Positions 23,938-33,562 of a stretch of 64,000 nt of DNA are shown here, piece by piece. A program made the position numbers and the translations under genes. The stretch spans positions 5,208,001 through 5,272,000 of the forward strand of contig NZ_AP024828.1 of assembly GCF_019668465.1 (NCBI RefSeq), given 5' to 3'. Each line of letters opens with the position of its first letter. The stretch's first letter is position 1. Source of the DNA: Mycobacterium senriense (GTDB taxonomy: Bacteria > Actinomycetota > Actinomycetes > Mycobacteriales > Mycobacteriaceae). The notes under the pieces were generated by a model. The model made no database searches. It saw nothing but the letters and a program-made list of their open reading frames with translations, and was not told the origin of the DNA.

Positions 23938-25133
23938 GAGGCTGTTGTTTCCGTCTTTTCCGTGATGGCCAGTTCGTGTTCAATCGCTGCGGTCAGGCGT
24001 TCCCGTATCTCGGGCACCGCGATCTTGGAGATGATTTCGGCGAAGAAGCCGCGGATGACCAGGCGGCGCGCCTGCTCCTCGGGGATGCCGCGGGAGCGTA
24101 GGTAGAACAGTTGCTCGTCGTCGAAACGGCCAGTGGCACTGGCGTGCCCGGCGCCGACGATCTCACCCGTCTCGATCTCCAGGTTGGGCACCGAGTCGGC
24201 GCGCGCGCCGTCGGTGAGCACCAGGTTGCGGTTCACCTCGAAGGTGTCGGTGCCGGTGGCGTCGGCGCGGATCAGCACGTCGCCGATCCAGACCGTGTGT
24301 GCGTCGGGCAGCGCGGAGTCCGGATCGCCTTGCAGCGCACCCTTGTACAGCACGTTGGACTTGCAGTCGGGCTGGGCGTGATCCACCAGCAGCCGCGACT
24401 CCAGGTGCTGCCCGTCGTCGGCGAAGTACAGCCCGAGCAGCTCGGCGTCGCCGCCCGGGCCCAGGTACCGCACGTTGGCCGTCATCCGGACCACCTCGCC
24501 ACCGAGCGTGACCGCGACGTGACGCAGCACCGCGTCCTTGCCCAGCTTGGCGTGCTGCATGCTGACATGCACGGCGTCGTCGGCCCAGTCGGCCAGCCAC
24601 ACCACGGTGAGCCGGGCGGCGTCGTCGACGACGAATTCGACGTTGTCGGCCAGCGTTCCGCTGCCCCGGTGGTCGATGACCACGACCGCCTCGGCGAGCT
24701 CGGAGACCCGGATCTGCAGGTGCCCGTAGGCCACCGCACCCTCGCCGGGTCCGGTGATGGTGACACCGATCGGCTCGGCGATCTGGGTGTCGCGCTCGAC
24801 GGTGATCAGGGTCGCGGAGTTGAACGACGAAAATGCCTGCGCGGCAACACGGTCGGTCGGCACGCCAGCCTGGCCGAGGCGCTCGTCGCCGCGGGAGACG
24901 GTCTCGACCCGCAGGCCGGGCTGCTCCCTGACGCCGATCGCGGCCTTGCCGGTGGCGCGCGCCGAACCGTCGTGCAGGCCGCGCAGCCGGCGCAGCGGGG
25001 TGAACCGCCAGATTTCGTCGCGGCCGTGCGGCACCTCGAAAGCGTCCACATCGAACGAGGAGAACAACTCCCCCTTATTCAATGCGGTAAGCGAACTCCC
25101 CTCGACGGCCGAAGTCAGATTGTCGGCGATCAT
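23934..25133 (-). CDS. sufD: SufD scaffold protein
   Basis: A 399-residue beta-helix scaffold partner of SufB. The N-terminal [21 protein letters not shown] block and the C-terminal [21 protein letters not shown] block are typical; in the latter the conserved His of SufD (AGHAS) is present. It overlaps sufB upstream and sufC downstream by 4 nt each. Confidence 0.96.
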
Positions 25134-26578
25134 CCGACAGCGCCCTCCATCTGCAACTCGATCAGCCGGTTGAGCTCGAGCGCGTACTCCATCGGCAGCT
25201 CTTTGGCGATCGGCTCGACGAAGCCGCGCACCACCATGGCCATCGCCTCGTCCTCGGTCAGGCCACGGCTCATCAGGTAGAACAGCTGGTTCTCGCTGAC
25301 CTTCGACACGGTGGCCTCGTGGCCCATGGTGACGTCGTCCTCGCGGATGTCGACGTAGGGGTAGGTGTCGCTGCGGCTGATCGCATCCACCAGCAGCGCA
25401 TCACATTTCACGCTGGACCGCGATCCGTGCGCGCCCTTGTTCACCTGCACCAGGCCGCGGTAGGAGGTGCGGCCGCCGCCGCGCGCCACGGACTTGGACA
25501 CGATGTTGCTCGACGTGTTCGGCGCCAGGTGCAGCATCTTCGCGCCGGTGTCCTGGTGCTGGTCCTCGCCGGCGAAGGCGACCGAGAGCACCTCGCCCGT
25601 GGCGTGCTCGCCGGTCATCCAGACCGCCGGGTACTTCATGGTGACCTTCGACCCGATGTTGCCGTCGACCCACTCCATGGTGGCGCCGGCCTCGGCCCGG
25701 GCCCGCTTGGTGACCAGGTTGTAGACGTTGCCGGACCAGTTCTGGATCGTCGTGTAGCGAACGCGCGCATTGGGTTTCACGATGATCTCGACCACCGCGG
25801 AGTGCAGCGAATCCGACTTGTAGATCGGCGCGGTGCAGCCCTCGACGTAGTGCACGTAGGAGCCCTCGTCGGCGATGATCAGCGTCCGCTCGAACTGACC
25901 CATGTTCTCGGTGTTGATCCGGAAGTAGGCCTGCAGCGGGATGTCGACGTGCACGCCCTTCGGGACGTAGATGAACGAGCCGCCGCTCCACACCGCGGTG
26001 TTCAGCGCGGAGAACTTGTTGTCCCCGGCCGGGATCACGGTGCCGAAGTACTCCCGGAAGATCTCGGGGTGCTCGCGCAGCGCCGTGTCGGTGTCCTGGA
26101 AGATGACGCCCTGCTTTTCCAGGTCCTCACGGATGGAGTGGTAGACGACCTCCGACTCGTACTGAGCCGCGACGCCGGAGACCAGCCGCTGCTTCTCGGC
26201 TTCCGGGATGCCCAGCCTGTCGTAGGTGTTCTTGATGTCCGCGGGCAGGTCGTCCCACGTCGCCGCCTGCTTCTCGCTGGAGCGCACGAAGTACTTGATG
26301 TTGTCGAAGTCGATGCCCTGCAGGTTCGAGCCCCACCCCGGCATCGGCTTGCGGTCGAAGATGCGCAGCGCCTTCAGCCGGGTCTGCAGCATCCACTCGG
26401 GCTCGTTCTTCTTCGCCGAGATGTCGCGGACGACGGCCTCGGACAGGCCGCGCTGGGCGCTGGCCCCGGCGACGTCGGAGTCCGACCAGCCGTAGCCGTA
26501 CCGCCCCAGGGAGGCGATCGCCTCTTCCTGGGTCAGCGGCGCGGTAGCCGTCTTGCTGGCCTCGGGTGTGAGTGTCAT
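25130..26578 (-). CDS. sufB: SufB scaffold protein, intein-free
   Basis: A 482-residue SufB, the main scaffold for new Fe-S clusters. The known M. tuberculosis sufB carries an intein, but here the host sequence runs on uninterrupted through [17 protein letters not shown], and the length is that of an ordinary SufB. Cluster-related Cys residues remain (EGCTAPIY and [17 protein letters not shown]). ATG at 26578 overlaps the sufR stop by 4 nt; the frame is open further upstream but runs through sufR. Confidence 0.97.
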   Translation of the reverse strand: MTLTPEASKTATAPLTQEEAIASLGRYGYGWSDSDVAGASAQRGLSEAVVRDISAKKNEPEWMLQTRLKALRIFDRKPMPGWGSNLQGIDFDNIKYFVRSSEKQAATWDDLPADIKNTYDRLGIPEAEKQRLVSGVAAQYESEVVYHSIREDLEKQGVIFQDTDTALREHPEIFREYFGTVIPAGDNKFSALNTAVWSGGSFIYVPKGVHVDIPLQAYFRINTENMGQFERTLIIADEGSYVHYVEGCTAPIYKSDSLHSAVVEIIVKPNARVRYTTIQNWSGNVYNLVTKRARAEAGATMEWVDGNIGSKVTMKYPAVWMTGEHATGEVLSVAFAGEDQHQDTGAKMLHLAPNTSSNIVSKSVARGGGRTSYRGLVQVNKGAHGSRSSVKCDALLVDAISRSDTYPYVDIREDDVTMGHEATVSKVSENQLFYLMSRGLTEDEAMAMVVRGFVEPIAKELPMEYALELNRLIELQMEGAVG

Positions 26579-27339
26579 CGAGACGCTCCTTTGGTGCTCG
26601 TGGTGTCGTGGCGCAGGCTGGGCGCCTGAGTCAGGGGTACGTGCGTGGTGCAGGCGCAGTCGCCGTTGACGATGGTCGCCAACCGCTGGACGTGGGTGCC
26701 CAATACCTCGGCCATGGCCTGCTGTTCGGCGTCGCACAGCTCGGGGAATTCCTCGGCGACGTGCGACACCGGGCAGTGGTGCTGGCAGATCTGCACGCCG
26801 TGGATCGGCCCGCCGACCTGCGTGGTGGTGGTGACATAGCCGGCCTTGGTCAACGCGGTGGCGATCCGGTCGGCGGCCGCCTCGACGTCGGTGTCCGCCG
26901 CGCTGTCCGCTCCGGGAACGTCGGCCAGGATGGCGTCGATGCGCTGCCGGGCGAAAGCCTGCACCGCCTCTTCACCACCGATCTCCCGGAGTTGCCGCAT
27001 GGCCGCCGCCGCCAGGTCGTCGTAAGCGTGGTCGAGCTTGGCCCGCCCGGCCGCCGTCAGCCGGTAGCGCTTGGCGGGTCGTCCGCGTCCCACCTGCTGC
27101 CACGCCGCGGCCGCGGTGGACTCGGCGTCACCGGCCTCGATCAGGGCGTCGAGGTGGCGTCGCACACCGGCGGCCGTCAAACCCAGCCGGTCACCGATCT
27201 CGGCGGCGGTGATCGATCCGGATTCCACCAGCAGGCGCACGATCGCGCGGCGGGTGTGACCATCCGGCACCGGCGCGCCGACGTCCGCCGCGCCGGTACC
27301 GGCGTCAGCGGCCCCATCGAGGCTGGTTCGGATTTTCAC
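26575..27339 (-). CDS. sufR: SufR Fe-S-sensing repressor of the suf operon
   Basis: DNA-binding regulator of Fe-S biogenesis and first gene of the operon. A winged HTH ([14 protein letters not shown], then [14 protein letters not shown]) is followed by the [12 protein letters not shown] wing and a C-terminal cluster-binding region with Cys in [18 protein letters not shown] and GDCACTTH. The start is uncertain. A TTG at 27378 gives 267 residues, close to the M. tuberculosis annotation. GTG at 27339 (KIRTSLDG) is preferred because the predicted SufR operator (27336-27350) spans it, which places transcription initiation at or near that codon. Confidence 0.93.
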   Translation of the reverse strand: MKIRTSLDGAADAGTGAADVGAPVPDGHTRRAIVRLLVESGSITAAEIGDRLGLTAAGVRRHLDALIEAGDAESTAAAAWQQVGRGRPAKRYRLTAAGRAKLDHAYDDLAAAAMRQLREIGGEEAVQAFARQRIDAILADVPGADSAADTDVEAAADRIATALTKAGYVTTTTQVGGPIHGVQICQHHCPVSHVAEEFPELCDAEQQAMAEVLGTHVQRLATIVNGDCACTTHVPLTQAPSLRHDTTSTKGASR

Positions 27340-27350
27340 AACACCAGTGT
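27336..27350 (-). promoter_or_regulatory. SufR operator
   Basis: On the minus strand the bases read ACACT-N5-TGTGA, an exact match to the palindrome reported for M. tuberculosis SufR as I recall it. It lies at the head of the suf operon and about 110 nt before the divergent mannosyltransferase gene, so SufR with its cluster can repress its own operon. Confidence 0.75.
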
Positions 27351-27458
27351 GACGCAATTCCGGGGATCGGTCTAGCAAGGGTCCCCTGTTCTGGCGTTGC
27401 GCTGCTCACAGCCACCGCGCCGCAGTGACGCCGTCCGTCCGGCGGCTACGCTGCTCTG

Positions 27459-29165
27459 ATGGCAGCCCGCCACCACACGCTGAGCTCATCGATCGCGAGT
27501 CTGCACGGCGACGAGCAAGCGGTGGGTTCGCCGCTGAACGATACCGAGCTCACCGCGCTGCGCCGCACCCGCCTGTTCGGTGCGGCCGGCACGGTGGTGA
27601 TGGCGATCGGCGCGCTCGGCGCGGGTGCCCGGCCCGTCGTGCAGGACCCGACGTTCGGCGTGCGGCTGCTCAACCTGCCGTCGCGCATCCAGACCGTGTC
27701 GTTGACCATGACGACCACCGGTGCGGTCATGATGGCGCTGGCATGGTTGATGCTCGGCCGGTTCGCGCTGGGAAACCGGCGGATGTCGCGCGGCGACCTG
27801 GACCGCACCCTGCTGCTGTGGGTGTTGCCGTTGTTGATCGCCCCGCCGATGTACAGCAAGGACGTCTACTCCTATCTGGCGCAGAGCCAGATCTCGCTGG
27901 AGGGGCTGGACCCTTACCGGGTGGGCCCTGCGTCGGGCCTGGGGCTGTCCCACATCTTCACGCTCTCGGTGCCGACGCTGTGGCGCGAGACGCCCGCACC
28001 CTACGGGCCGCTGTTCTTATGGATCGGGCGCGGCATCTCCGCGATCACCGGGGAGAACATCGTCGCCGCGGTGCTGTGCCACCGGCTGGTGGAGCTGCTG
28101 GGCGTGGGACTGATCGTCTGGGCGACACCGCGGCTGGCCCGGCGCTGCGGCGTCGCCGAGGTCAGCGCGCTGTGGCTGGGGGCGGCCAACCCGCTGCTGA
28201 TCATGCATCTGGTGGCCGGCGCGCACAACGAGGCGCTGATGCTGGGCCTGATGCTGGCCGGCGCCGAATTCGCGTTGCGCGGCATCGACGCGCCGCGGTT
28301 GCTGCCGGTGTCGTGGAAGCGGTTGGGTCCGGACTGGGAACCGCTGGGGATGCTGGTCGCCGGTTCCGTGCTGATCGTGTTGTCGTCGCAGGTCAAGCTG
28401 CCGTCGCTGCTGGCGCTGGGCTTCGTCACGATGGCGCTGGCCTACCGCTGCGGCGGCACCCTGCGCGCCCTGCTGCTGACCGGCGGCGGCATGGCGGCGT
28501 TGTCGCTGGCGGTGATGGCGCTGGTGGGCTGGGCCAGCGGCCTGGGATTCGGCTGGATTTATACGCTGGGCACCGCCAACGTGGTGCGCAGCTGGATGTC
28601 GCCGCCGACGCTGCTGGCGCTTGGCACCGGACAGGTCGGCATCCTGCTGGGCCTGGGTGATCACACCACCGCGGTGCTGGGGCTGACCCGTGCGATCGGC
28701 GTGCTGATCATCACGGTCATGGTGGCCTGGCTGCTGCTGGCCGTCTTCCGCGGCCGGCTGCACCCGATCGGCGGGCTGGGCGTCGCGCTGGGCATCACGG
28801 TGCTGCTGTTCCCGGTGGTGCAGCCCTGGTATCTGCTGTGGGCCATCATCCCGCTGGCCGCCTGGGCGACCCGGACCGGCTTCCGGGTGGCGGCCATCGT
28901 CATCAGCCTGGTCGTCGGGATCTTCGGCCCGACGGCCAACGGCGACCGGTTCGCGCTGTTCCAGATCATCGACGCGACCCTGGCCAGCACAGTCATCGTC
29001 GTCGCGCTCATCGCGGCGACCTACACCCGCCTGCCGTGGCGCCGCGCCCCGGGCCAGGACACCGAATCCAGCGGCGAACCGGTCGACGACACGGCGGCAA
29101 CGCCGGCGACTCCGCCGACCCCCCGCCCGGCGCCGGCACATGACGCCTACGCTGATTCCACGTGA
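27459..29165 (+). CDS. mptB: Alpha-(1->6)-mannopyranosyltransferase MptB
   Basis: A 568-residue GT-C membrane mannosyltransferase (Rv1459c-like) using polyprenyl-phosphate mannose to build the lipomannan/lipoarabinomannan core. After a soluble N-terminal 45 residues there are about 12-13 membrane helices; the first periplasmic loop has APPMYSKDVYSYLAQ with the Asp of the GT-C site. The C-terminal 45 residues are Pro/Thr-rich. It overlaps the next gene by 4 nt and diverges from sufR, which may expose its promoter to SufR. Confidence 0.92.
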   Translation: MAARHHTLSSSIASLHGDEQAVGSPLNDTELTALRRTRLFGAAGTVVMAIGALGAGARPVVQDPTFGVRLLNLPSRIQTVSLTMTTTGAVMMALAWLMLGRFALGNRRMSRGDLDRTLLLWVLPLLIAPPMYSKDVYSYLAQSQISLEGLDPYRVGPASGLGLSHIFTLSVPTLWRETPAPYGPLFLWIGRGISAITGENIVAAVLCHRLVELLGVGLIVWATPRLARRCGVAEVSALWLGAANPLLIMHLVAGAHNEALMLGLMLAGAEFALRGIDAPRLLPVSWKRLGPDWEPLGMLVAGSVLIVLSSQVKLPSLLALGFVTMALAYRCGGTLRALLLTGGGMAALSLAVMALVGWASGLGFGWIYTLGTANVVRSWMSPPTLLALGTGQVGILLGLGDHTTAVLGLTRAIGVLIITVMVAWLLLAVFRGRLHPIGGLGVALGITVLLFPVVQPWYLLWAIIPLAAWATRTGFRVAAIVISLVVGIFGPTANGDRFALFQIIDATLASTVIVVALIAATYTRLPWRRAPGQDTESSGEPVDDTAATPATPPTPRPAPAHDAYADST

Positions 29166-30133
29166 GCTCGGCCTTTCCCGCCCGCGAATCGCGCGAATCC
29201 CCTGACGCAGTGGTGCGGCTGCGTGGGGTCACCAAGAAATACGGATCCGGCGCGACGGCCGTCGAGGCCGTCTCCAATCTCGATCTCGAGGTGTACGCCG
29301 CCGAGGTGCTGGCCCTGCTCGGCCCCAACGGCGCCGGCAAGACGACCACGGTCGAGATGTGCGAGGGCTTCGTGCGCCCGGACGCCGGCACCATCGAGGT
29401 GCTCGGCCTGGACCCGATCGCCGACAATGCCCGGCTGCGGGCGCGGATCGGGGTCATGCTGCAGGGCGGTGGCGGCTACCCCGCGGCCCGGGCCGGCGAG
29501 ATGCTCAACCTGGTGGCCGCCTACGCCGCCGACCCGCTGGACCCGGCCTGGCTGCTGGACACGCTGGGCCTCACCGACGCCGCCCGCACCACCTACCGGC
29601 GGCTCTCCGGCGGCCAGCAGCAGCGGCTGGCACTGGCGTGTGCGCTGGTCGGCCGCCCCGAACTGGTGTTTCTTGACGAGCCGACGGCGGGCATGGACGC
29701 GCACGCCCGGCTGCTGGTCTGGGAACTGATCGACGCGCTGCGCCGCGACGGCGTGACGGTGGTGCTGACCACCCACCAGCTCAAGGAGGCCGAGGAGCTC
29801 GCCGACCGGCTGGTGATCATCGACCACGGGGCGACGGTGGCCTCCGGCACGCCAACGGAACTGATGCGCAGCGGGGCCAAGGACCAGCTGCGGTTCAGCG
29901 CGCCGCCGCGCCTCGATCTGTCGTTGCTGTCCGCCGCCCTGCCGGAGGACTACAAGGCCACCGAGGTGACGCCGGGCGAGTACCTGGTCGAGGGACACGT
30001 CGACCCCCAAGTGCTGGCCACCGTCACGTCCTGGTGCGCACGGATCGACGTGCTGGCCACCGACATGCGCGTCGAGCAACGCAGCCTCGAGGATGTGTTC
30101 CTCGACCTCACCGGCAGGAAGTTACGGCCTTGA
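29162..30133 (+). CDS. ABC transporter ATP-binding protein (Rv1458c-like)
   Basis: A 323-residue ATPase of the drug/lipid-exporter type. Walker A GPNGAGKTTTVEM, signature LSGGQQQRLALA, Walker B LVFLDEPTAGMD and switch His (LTTHQLKEAEE) are intact. The GTG start at 29162 overlaps the mptB stop, and its own stop overlaps the permease start, so the three genes are translationally coupled. This supports a role in export of a cell-envelope component, but the substrate is unknown. Confidence 0.93.
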   Translation: MSSAFPARESRESPDAVVRLRGVTKKYGSGATAVEAVSNLDLEVYAAEVLALLGPNGAGKTTTVEMCEGFVRPDAGTIEVLGLDPIADNARLRARIGVMLQGGGGYPAARAGEMLNLVAAYAADPLDPAWLLDTLGLTDAARTTYRRLSGGQQQRLALACALVGRPELVFLDEPTAGMDAHARLLVWELIDALRRDGVTVVLTTHQLKEAEELADRLVIIDHGATVASGTPTELMRSGAKDQLRFSAPPRLDLSLLSAALPEDYKATEVTPGEYLVEGHVDPQVLATVTSWCARIDVLATDMRVEQRSLEDVFLDLTGRKLRP

Positions 30134-30921
30134 CGGACAACGAGACTCAATCGAATGCGTTCCCCGCGGGCACCTTCGCTCCCGATCCGCGGCCCAGCGC
30201 GGTGCCGAAAATGCTTGCGGCGCAATTCGGTTTGGAGCTCAAGCTGCTGCTGCGCAACGGTGAGCAACTGCTGCTGACCATGTTCATCCCGATCACGCTG
30301 CTGATCGGGCTCACGCTGCTGCCGCTCGGCTCGTTCGGCCAGCACCGCGCGGCGACCTTCACCCCGGTCATCATGGCGCTGGCGGTGATCTCGACGGCGT
30401 TCACCGGGCAGGCGATCGCGGTCGCCTTCGATCGGCGCTACGGCGCGCTCAAGCGGCTCGGCGCCACCCCGCTACCGGTGTGGGGCATCATCGCGGGCAA
30501 GTCCCTGGCGGTGGTCACCGTGGTGTTCCTGCAGGCAATCCTGTTGGGCGCCATCGGTTTTGCGCTGGGCTGGCGACCCGCGCCGACGGCGCTGGCGCTG
30601 GGCGCGGCGGTCATCGCGCTGGGCACCGGGGTGTTCGCGGCGCTGGGGCTGCTGCTCGGCGGGACGCTGCGCGCGGAGATCGTGCTGGCGCTCGCCAACC
30701 TGTTGTGGTTCGTCTTCGCCGGGTTGGGCGCGCTGACCCTGGAAACCGGGATCACCCCGGCTGCGGTCAAACTCGCGGCGCGGCTGACCCCGTCCGGCGC
30801 GCTCACCGAGGCGCTCTCGCAGGCGATGACCATGTCAGTGGACTGGTTCGGCGTGGTCGTGCTGGTGGCGTGGGGCGCGGTGGGCGCGCTGAGCGCGCTG
30901 CGCTGGTTCCACTTCACCTAA
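30130..30921 (+). CDS. ABC-2 type permease (Rv1457c-like)
   Basis: A 263-residue ABC-2 permease with six hydrophobic segments starting near residue 45, partner of the preceding ATPase. TTG at 30130 overlaps the upstream TGA (TTGA) and gives a length like the M. tuberculosis protein; the frame is open further upstream, but that part overlaps the ATPase gene. It precedes ctaA by 57 nt. Confidence 0.92.
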   Translation: MTDNETQSNAFPAGTFAPDPRPSAVPKMLAAQFGLELKLLLRNGEQLLLTMFIPITLLIGLTLLPLGSFGQHRAATFTPVIMALAVISTAFTGQAIAVAFDRRYGALKRLGATPLPVWGIIAGKSLAVVTVVFLQAILLGAIGFALGWRPAPTALALGAAVIALGTGVFAALGLLLGGTLRAEIVLALANLLWFVFAGLGALTLETGITPAAVKLAARLTPSGALTEALSQAMTMSVDWFGVVVLVAWGAVGALSALRWFHFT

Positions 30922-30978
30922 CCTCATGCGACCGGCCGTACTACACGTCGTAGTTTTGGGTGCCTTAGGATCGGGCGC

Positions 30979-31932
30979 GTGGTTGGACGGATGCTGTTGC
31001 GCGTGGTGGACCTGCTCCCCAACCCCAGCGTGGGGGTGCAGCGCCTGATCGCCGCCGCCGTCATCCTCACCCAGGGCGGCATCGCCATCACCGGCGCGAT
31101 CGTGCGCGTCACCGCCTCGGGGCTAGGTTGTCCCACCTGGCCGCAGTGCTTTCCGGGCAGCTTCGTTCCGGTGGCCCATGCCGAGGTACCGCGCATCCAC
31201 CAGGCCGTCGAATTCGGCAATCGGATGGTCACCTTCGCCGTGGTGATCACCGCGGCGCTGGCCGTGCTGGCCGTGACCCGGGCGCGGCGGCGCCGCGAGG
31301 TGCTGGTCTATGCCTGGCTGATGCCGGTGTCCACCGTCGTGCAGGCGGTGATCGGCGGCATCACCGTGCGCACCGGGCTGCTGTGGTGGACGGTGGCCAT
31401 CCACCTGCTGACGTCGATGACGATGGTGTGGCTGTCTGTGCTGCTGTACGTCAAGGTCGGCGAGCCCGACGACACGGTGGTCCGCGAGCGAGTGGTCAGG
31501 CCGCTGCGCGCGCTGACCGCGCTGTCCGGCCTGGACCTGGCCGCGGTGCTGGTCACCGGCACGCTGGTGACGGCCGCCGGCCCGCACGCGGGTGATCGCA
31601 GCCCCACCCGGACGGTGCCGCGGCTGAAAGTCGAGGTCGACACTTTGGTGCACCTGCACTCGTCGCTGCTGATCGCCTACTTCGCGCTGCTGGTCGGGCT
31701 GGGCTTCGGGCTGCTGGCGGTTCGCGCCGACCGTCCCGTGCTGGTGCGGCTCGCGGTGTTGCTGGTGCTGGTGTTCGCGCAGGCCGCCGTCGGCACCGCG
31801 CAGTACTACACCGGGGTCCCCGCCGTGCTGGTCGCCCTGCACGTGGCCGGGGCCGCGGCGTGCACGGCAGCCACCGCGGCGCTATGGGCGTCGATGCGAG
31901 AGCGGGCCGAGCCCGAGCCGCTCGCAGGCTGA
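30979..31932 (+). CDS. ctaA: Heme A synthase CtaA
   Basis: A 317-residue eight-helix membrane enzyme converting heme O to heme A for cytochrome aa3 oxidase. The first external loop has the GLGCPTWPQC Cys pair and the following IHQAVEFGNR His motif; paired His residues occur in later helices (VAIHLLT, LVHLHSSL, VALHVAG). GTG start at 30979. Its 3' end overlaps the opposing Rv1455-like gene by 51 nt. ctaB, which supplies heme O, lies 1.6 kb downstream on the other strand. Confidence 0.95.
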   Translation: MVGRMLLRVVDLLPNPSVGVQRLIAAAVILTQGGIAITGAIVRVTASGLGCPTWPQCFPGSFVPVAHAEVPRIHQAVEFGNRMVTFAVVITAALAVLAVTRARRRREVLVYAWLMPVSTVVQAVIGGITVRTGLLWWTVAIHLLTSMTMVWLSVLLYVKVGEPDDTVVRERVVRPLRALTALSGLDLAAVLVTGTLVTAAGPHAGDRSPTRTVPRLKVEVDTLVHLHSSLLIAYFALLVGLGFGLLAVRADRPVLVRLAVLLVLVFAQAAVGTAQYYTGVPAVLVALHVAGAAACTAATAALWASMRERAEPEPLAG

Positions 31933-32547
31933 CTCCACCGCCAGGGCGAAGCGGTGCTGCGCGAGGTCGCGGGCCGCGTCGTCCAGCCGGTGCCAGCCCA
32001 GTGACGGCGCGACCAGGTCGAGCCCTACCAGCCGTTCGCCGGCCACGTCGACCCGCGCGCAGAGCAGGTCCCGGGCGGCGATGCCAGAGCGCTTGGCGGC
32101 CGCGGCGAGCGCGGCATGGCCGAGGTCCCACGACTCGAATTCCGGCTCGACCGGCCAGGCGTGCGACCGCTCGCCGCCCAGGAAGATCAGCGACGCGTCG
32201 GGCGGTGTGTCCGGATCGGTCGTCGGCACCCCGTCCCGCTCGAGGTCGCGCAAATACCGCTCATCGAGGTTCCAGGCCACCGCGCCCGGCGGGTTGAGCA
32301 GGTGCCGGACGCGCCGGGTCCAGGCCAGGAATTCGGCGCGCCGATCCGGGGTGCCCGCGATTGCCCGCAATATCACCAGATCCGCGCCGGCGGTGTCCGG
32401 ATCGTCCCAGGACAACCAGCGCGCGCGCAGGCCGCGCCGCCGCAGCGCGCCCACCAGACCGGCGTCGTCGGCCGTCGCGCCCACGCCATCGTCCGCCCCC
32501 GCCAGCACAATGCGGGGATGGAAGACGTCCGGGCGAGCGAGTTTCAT
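31882..32547 (-). CDS. Rv1455-like protein, possible ATP-grasp fold
   Basis: A 221-residue soluble protein conserved next to ctaA in mycobacteria. Visible pieces resemble parts of an ATP-grasp enzyme (PRIVLAGADDGVGATADD at the start, then VILRAIAG and the LNPPGAVAWNLDERYLRDL segment), but the full catalytic domain is not evident and I do not assign an activity. It converges on and overlaps ctaA by 51 nt and diverges from qor with only 19 nt between starts, so those two probably share a compact promoter region. Confidence 0.8.
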   Translation of the reverse strand: MKLARPDVFHPRIVLAGADDGVGATADDAGLVGALRRRGLRARWLSWDDPDTAGADLVILRAIAGTPDRRAEFLAWTRRVRHLLNPPGAVAWNLDERYLRDLERDGVPTTDPDTPPDASLIFLGGERSHAWPVEPEFESWDLGHAALAAAAKRSGIAARDLLCARVDVAGERLVGLDLVAPSLGWHRLDDAARDLAQHRFALAVESACERLGLGPLSHRRP

Positions 32548-32566
32548 GCCCGGGCATGATAAGCAG

Positions 32567-33541
32567 ATGCACGCAATCGAGATCAGTGAGACCGGCGGCC
32601 CCGAGGTGCTGCGCTACGCCGAAACCACCACGCCCACGCCCGGCCCGGGTGAGGTGCTGATCAAGGCCGAGGCCATCGGCGTCAACTACATCGACACCTA
32701 CTTCCGCTCCGGGCAGTACCCGCGGAAGTTGCCGTTCATCCTCGGTTCGGAGCTGGCCGGCACCATCGAATCCCTCGGCGACGGCGTCGACGGGTTGCGC
32801 GTCGGCGACCGCGTGGTCAGCGCCGCGGCGTCCGGCGGGTATGCCGAATATGCCACGGCGCCAGCTCATTTGACCGCCGAGGTGCCCGACGGCGTGACGG
32901 CCGAGGTGGCGGCTTCGGCGCTGCTGAAGGGGTTGACCGCTCATTACCTGCTGAAGTCGGTGTACCCGGTGCAGGCGGGCGACACGGTGCTGGTGCACGC
33001 CGGCGCGGGCGGCGTCGGACTGATCCTGACGCAGTGGGCCCATCTGCTCGGTGTGCGGGTGACAACCACGGTTTCGACCCCGGACAAGGAGCGGCTGTCC
33101 CGGCAGGCCGGCGCCGACGAGGTCCTCCCCTACCCTGACGACGCGAAAGCGTTCGGCGAGCGGATTCGCTCGTTGACCGACGGCGCCGGCGTGGCCGCGG
33201 TGTACGACGGCGTGGGCGCGACCACCTTCGAGGCCAGCCTGGCCAGCCTGGCCATCCGGGGCACGCTGGCGTTGTTCGGCGCGGCCAGCGGGCCCGTTCC
33301 GCCGTTCGACCCGCAGCGCCTCAACGCCGCCGGCTCGGTGTTTTTGACCCGGCCGTCGCTGGCGCATTTCGTGCGCACCGGCGAGGAATTCAGTTGGCGG
33401 GCAGAGGAATTGTTCGCCGCGATCGCCGGTGGCGATATCGCCGTCGAGGTCGGTGGGTGCTACCCGCTGGCCGAGGCCGCCCGCGCCCACCAGGATCTGC
33501 AGGGCCGCAAGACGGCGGGCTCGATCGTGTTGCTGCCCTGA
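32567..33541 (+). CDS. qor: Quinone oxidoreductase-like zinc-free MDR protein
   Basis: A 324-residue medium-chain dehydrogenase of the QOR type, NADPH-dependent. The GroES-like N-domain carries the GVNYIDTYFRSGQYP motif of quinone reductases, and the Rossmann domain has VLVHAGAGGVG; structural and catalytic zinc Cys sets are lacking. ATG at 32567 (MHAIEISETGG) is the natural N-terminus; the frame is open about 480 nt upstream but that part is antisense to the Rv1455-like gene. Confidence 0.92.
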   Translation: MHAIEISETGGPEVLRYAETTTPTPGPGEVLIKAEAIGVNYIDTYFRSGQYPRKLPFILGSELAGTIESLGDGVDGLRVGDRVVSAAASGGYAEYATAPAHLTAEVPDGVTAEVAASALLKGLTAHYLLKSVYPVQAGDTVLVHAGAGGVGLILTQWAHLLGVRVTTTVSTPDKERLSRQAGADEVLPYPDDAKAFGERIRSLTDGAGVAAVYDGVGATTFEASLASLAIRGTLALFGAASGPVPPFDPQRLNAAGSVFLTRPSLAHFVRTGEEFSWRAEELFAAIAGGDIAVEVGGCYPLAEAARAHQDLQGRKTAGSIVLLP

Positions 33542-33562
33542 GCGTCGCCGCCACGGCGAAAG

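Noticed and set aside
27390..27440. A further copy of the palindromic repeat near the sufR-mptB gap (GGCGTTGCGCTGC ... GCAGTGACGCC)
   Set aside because: The segments do not pair as inverted arms and match the family only over short stretches.
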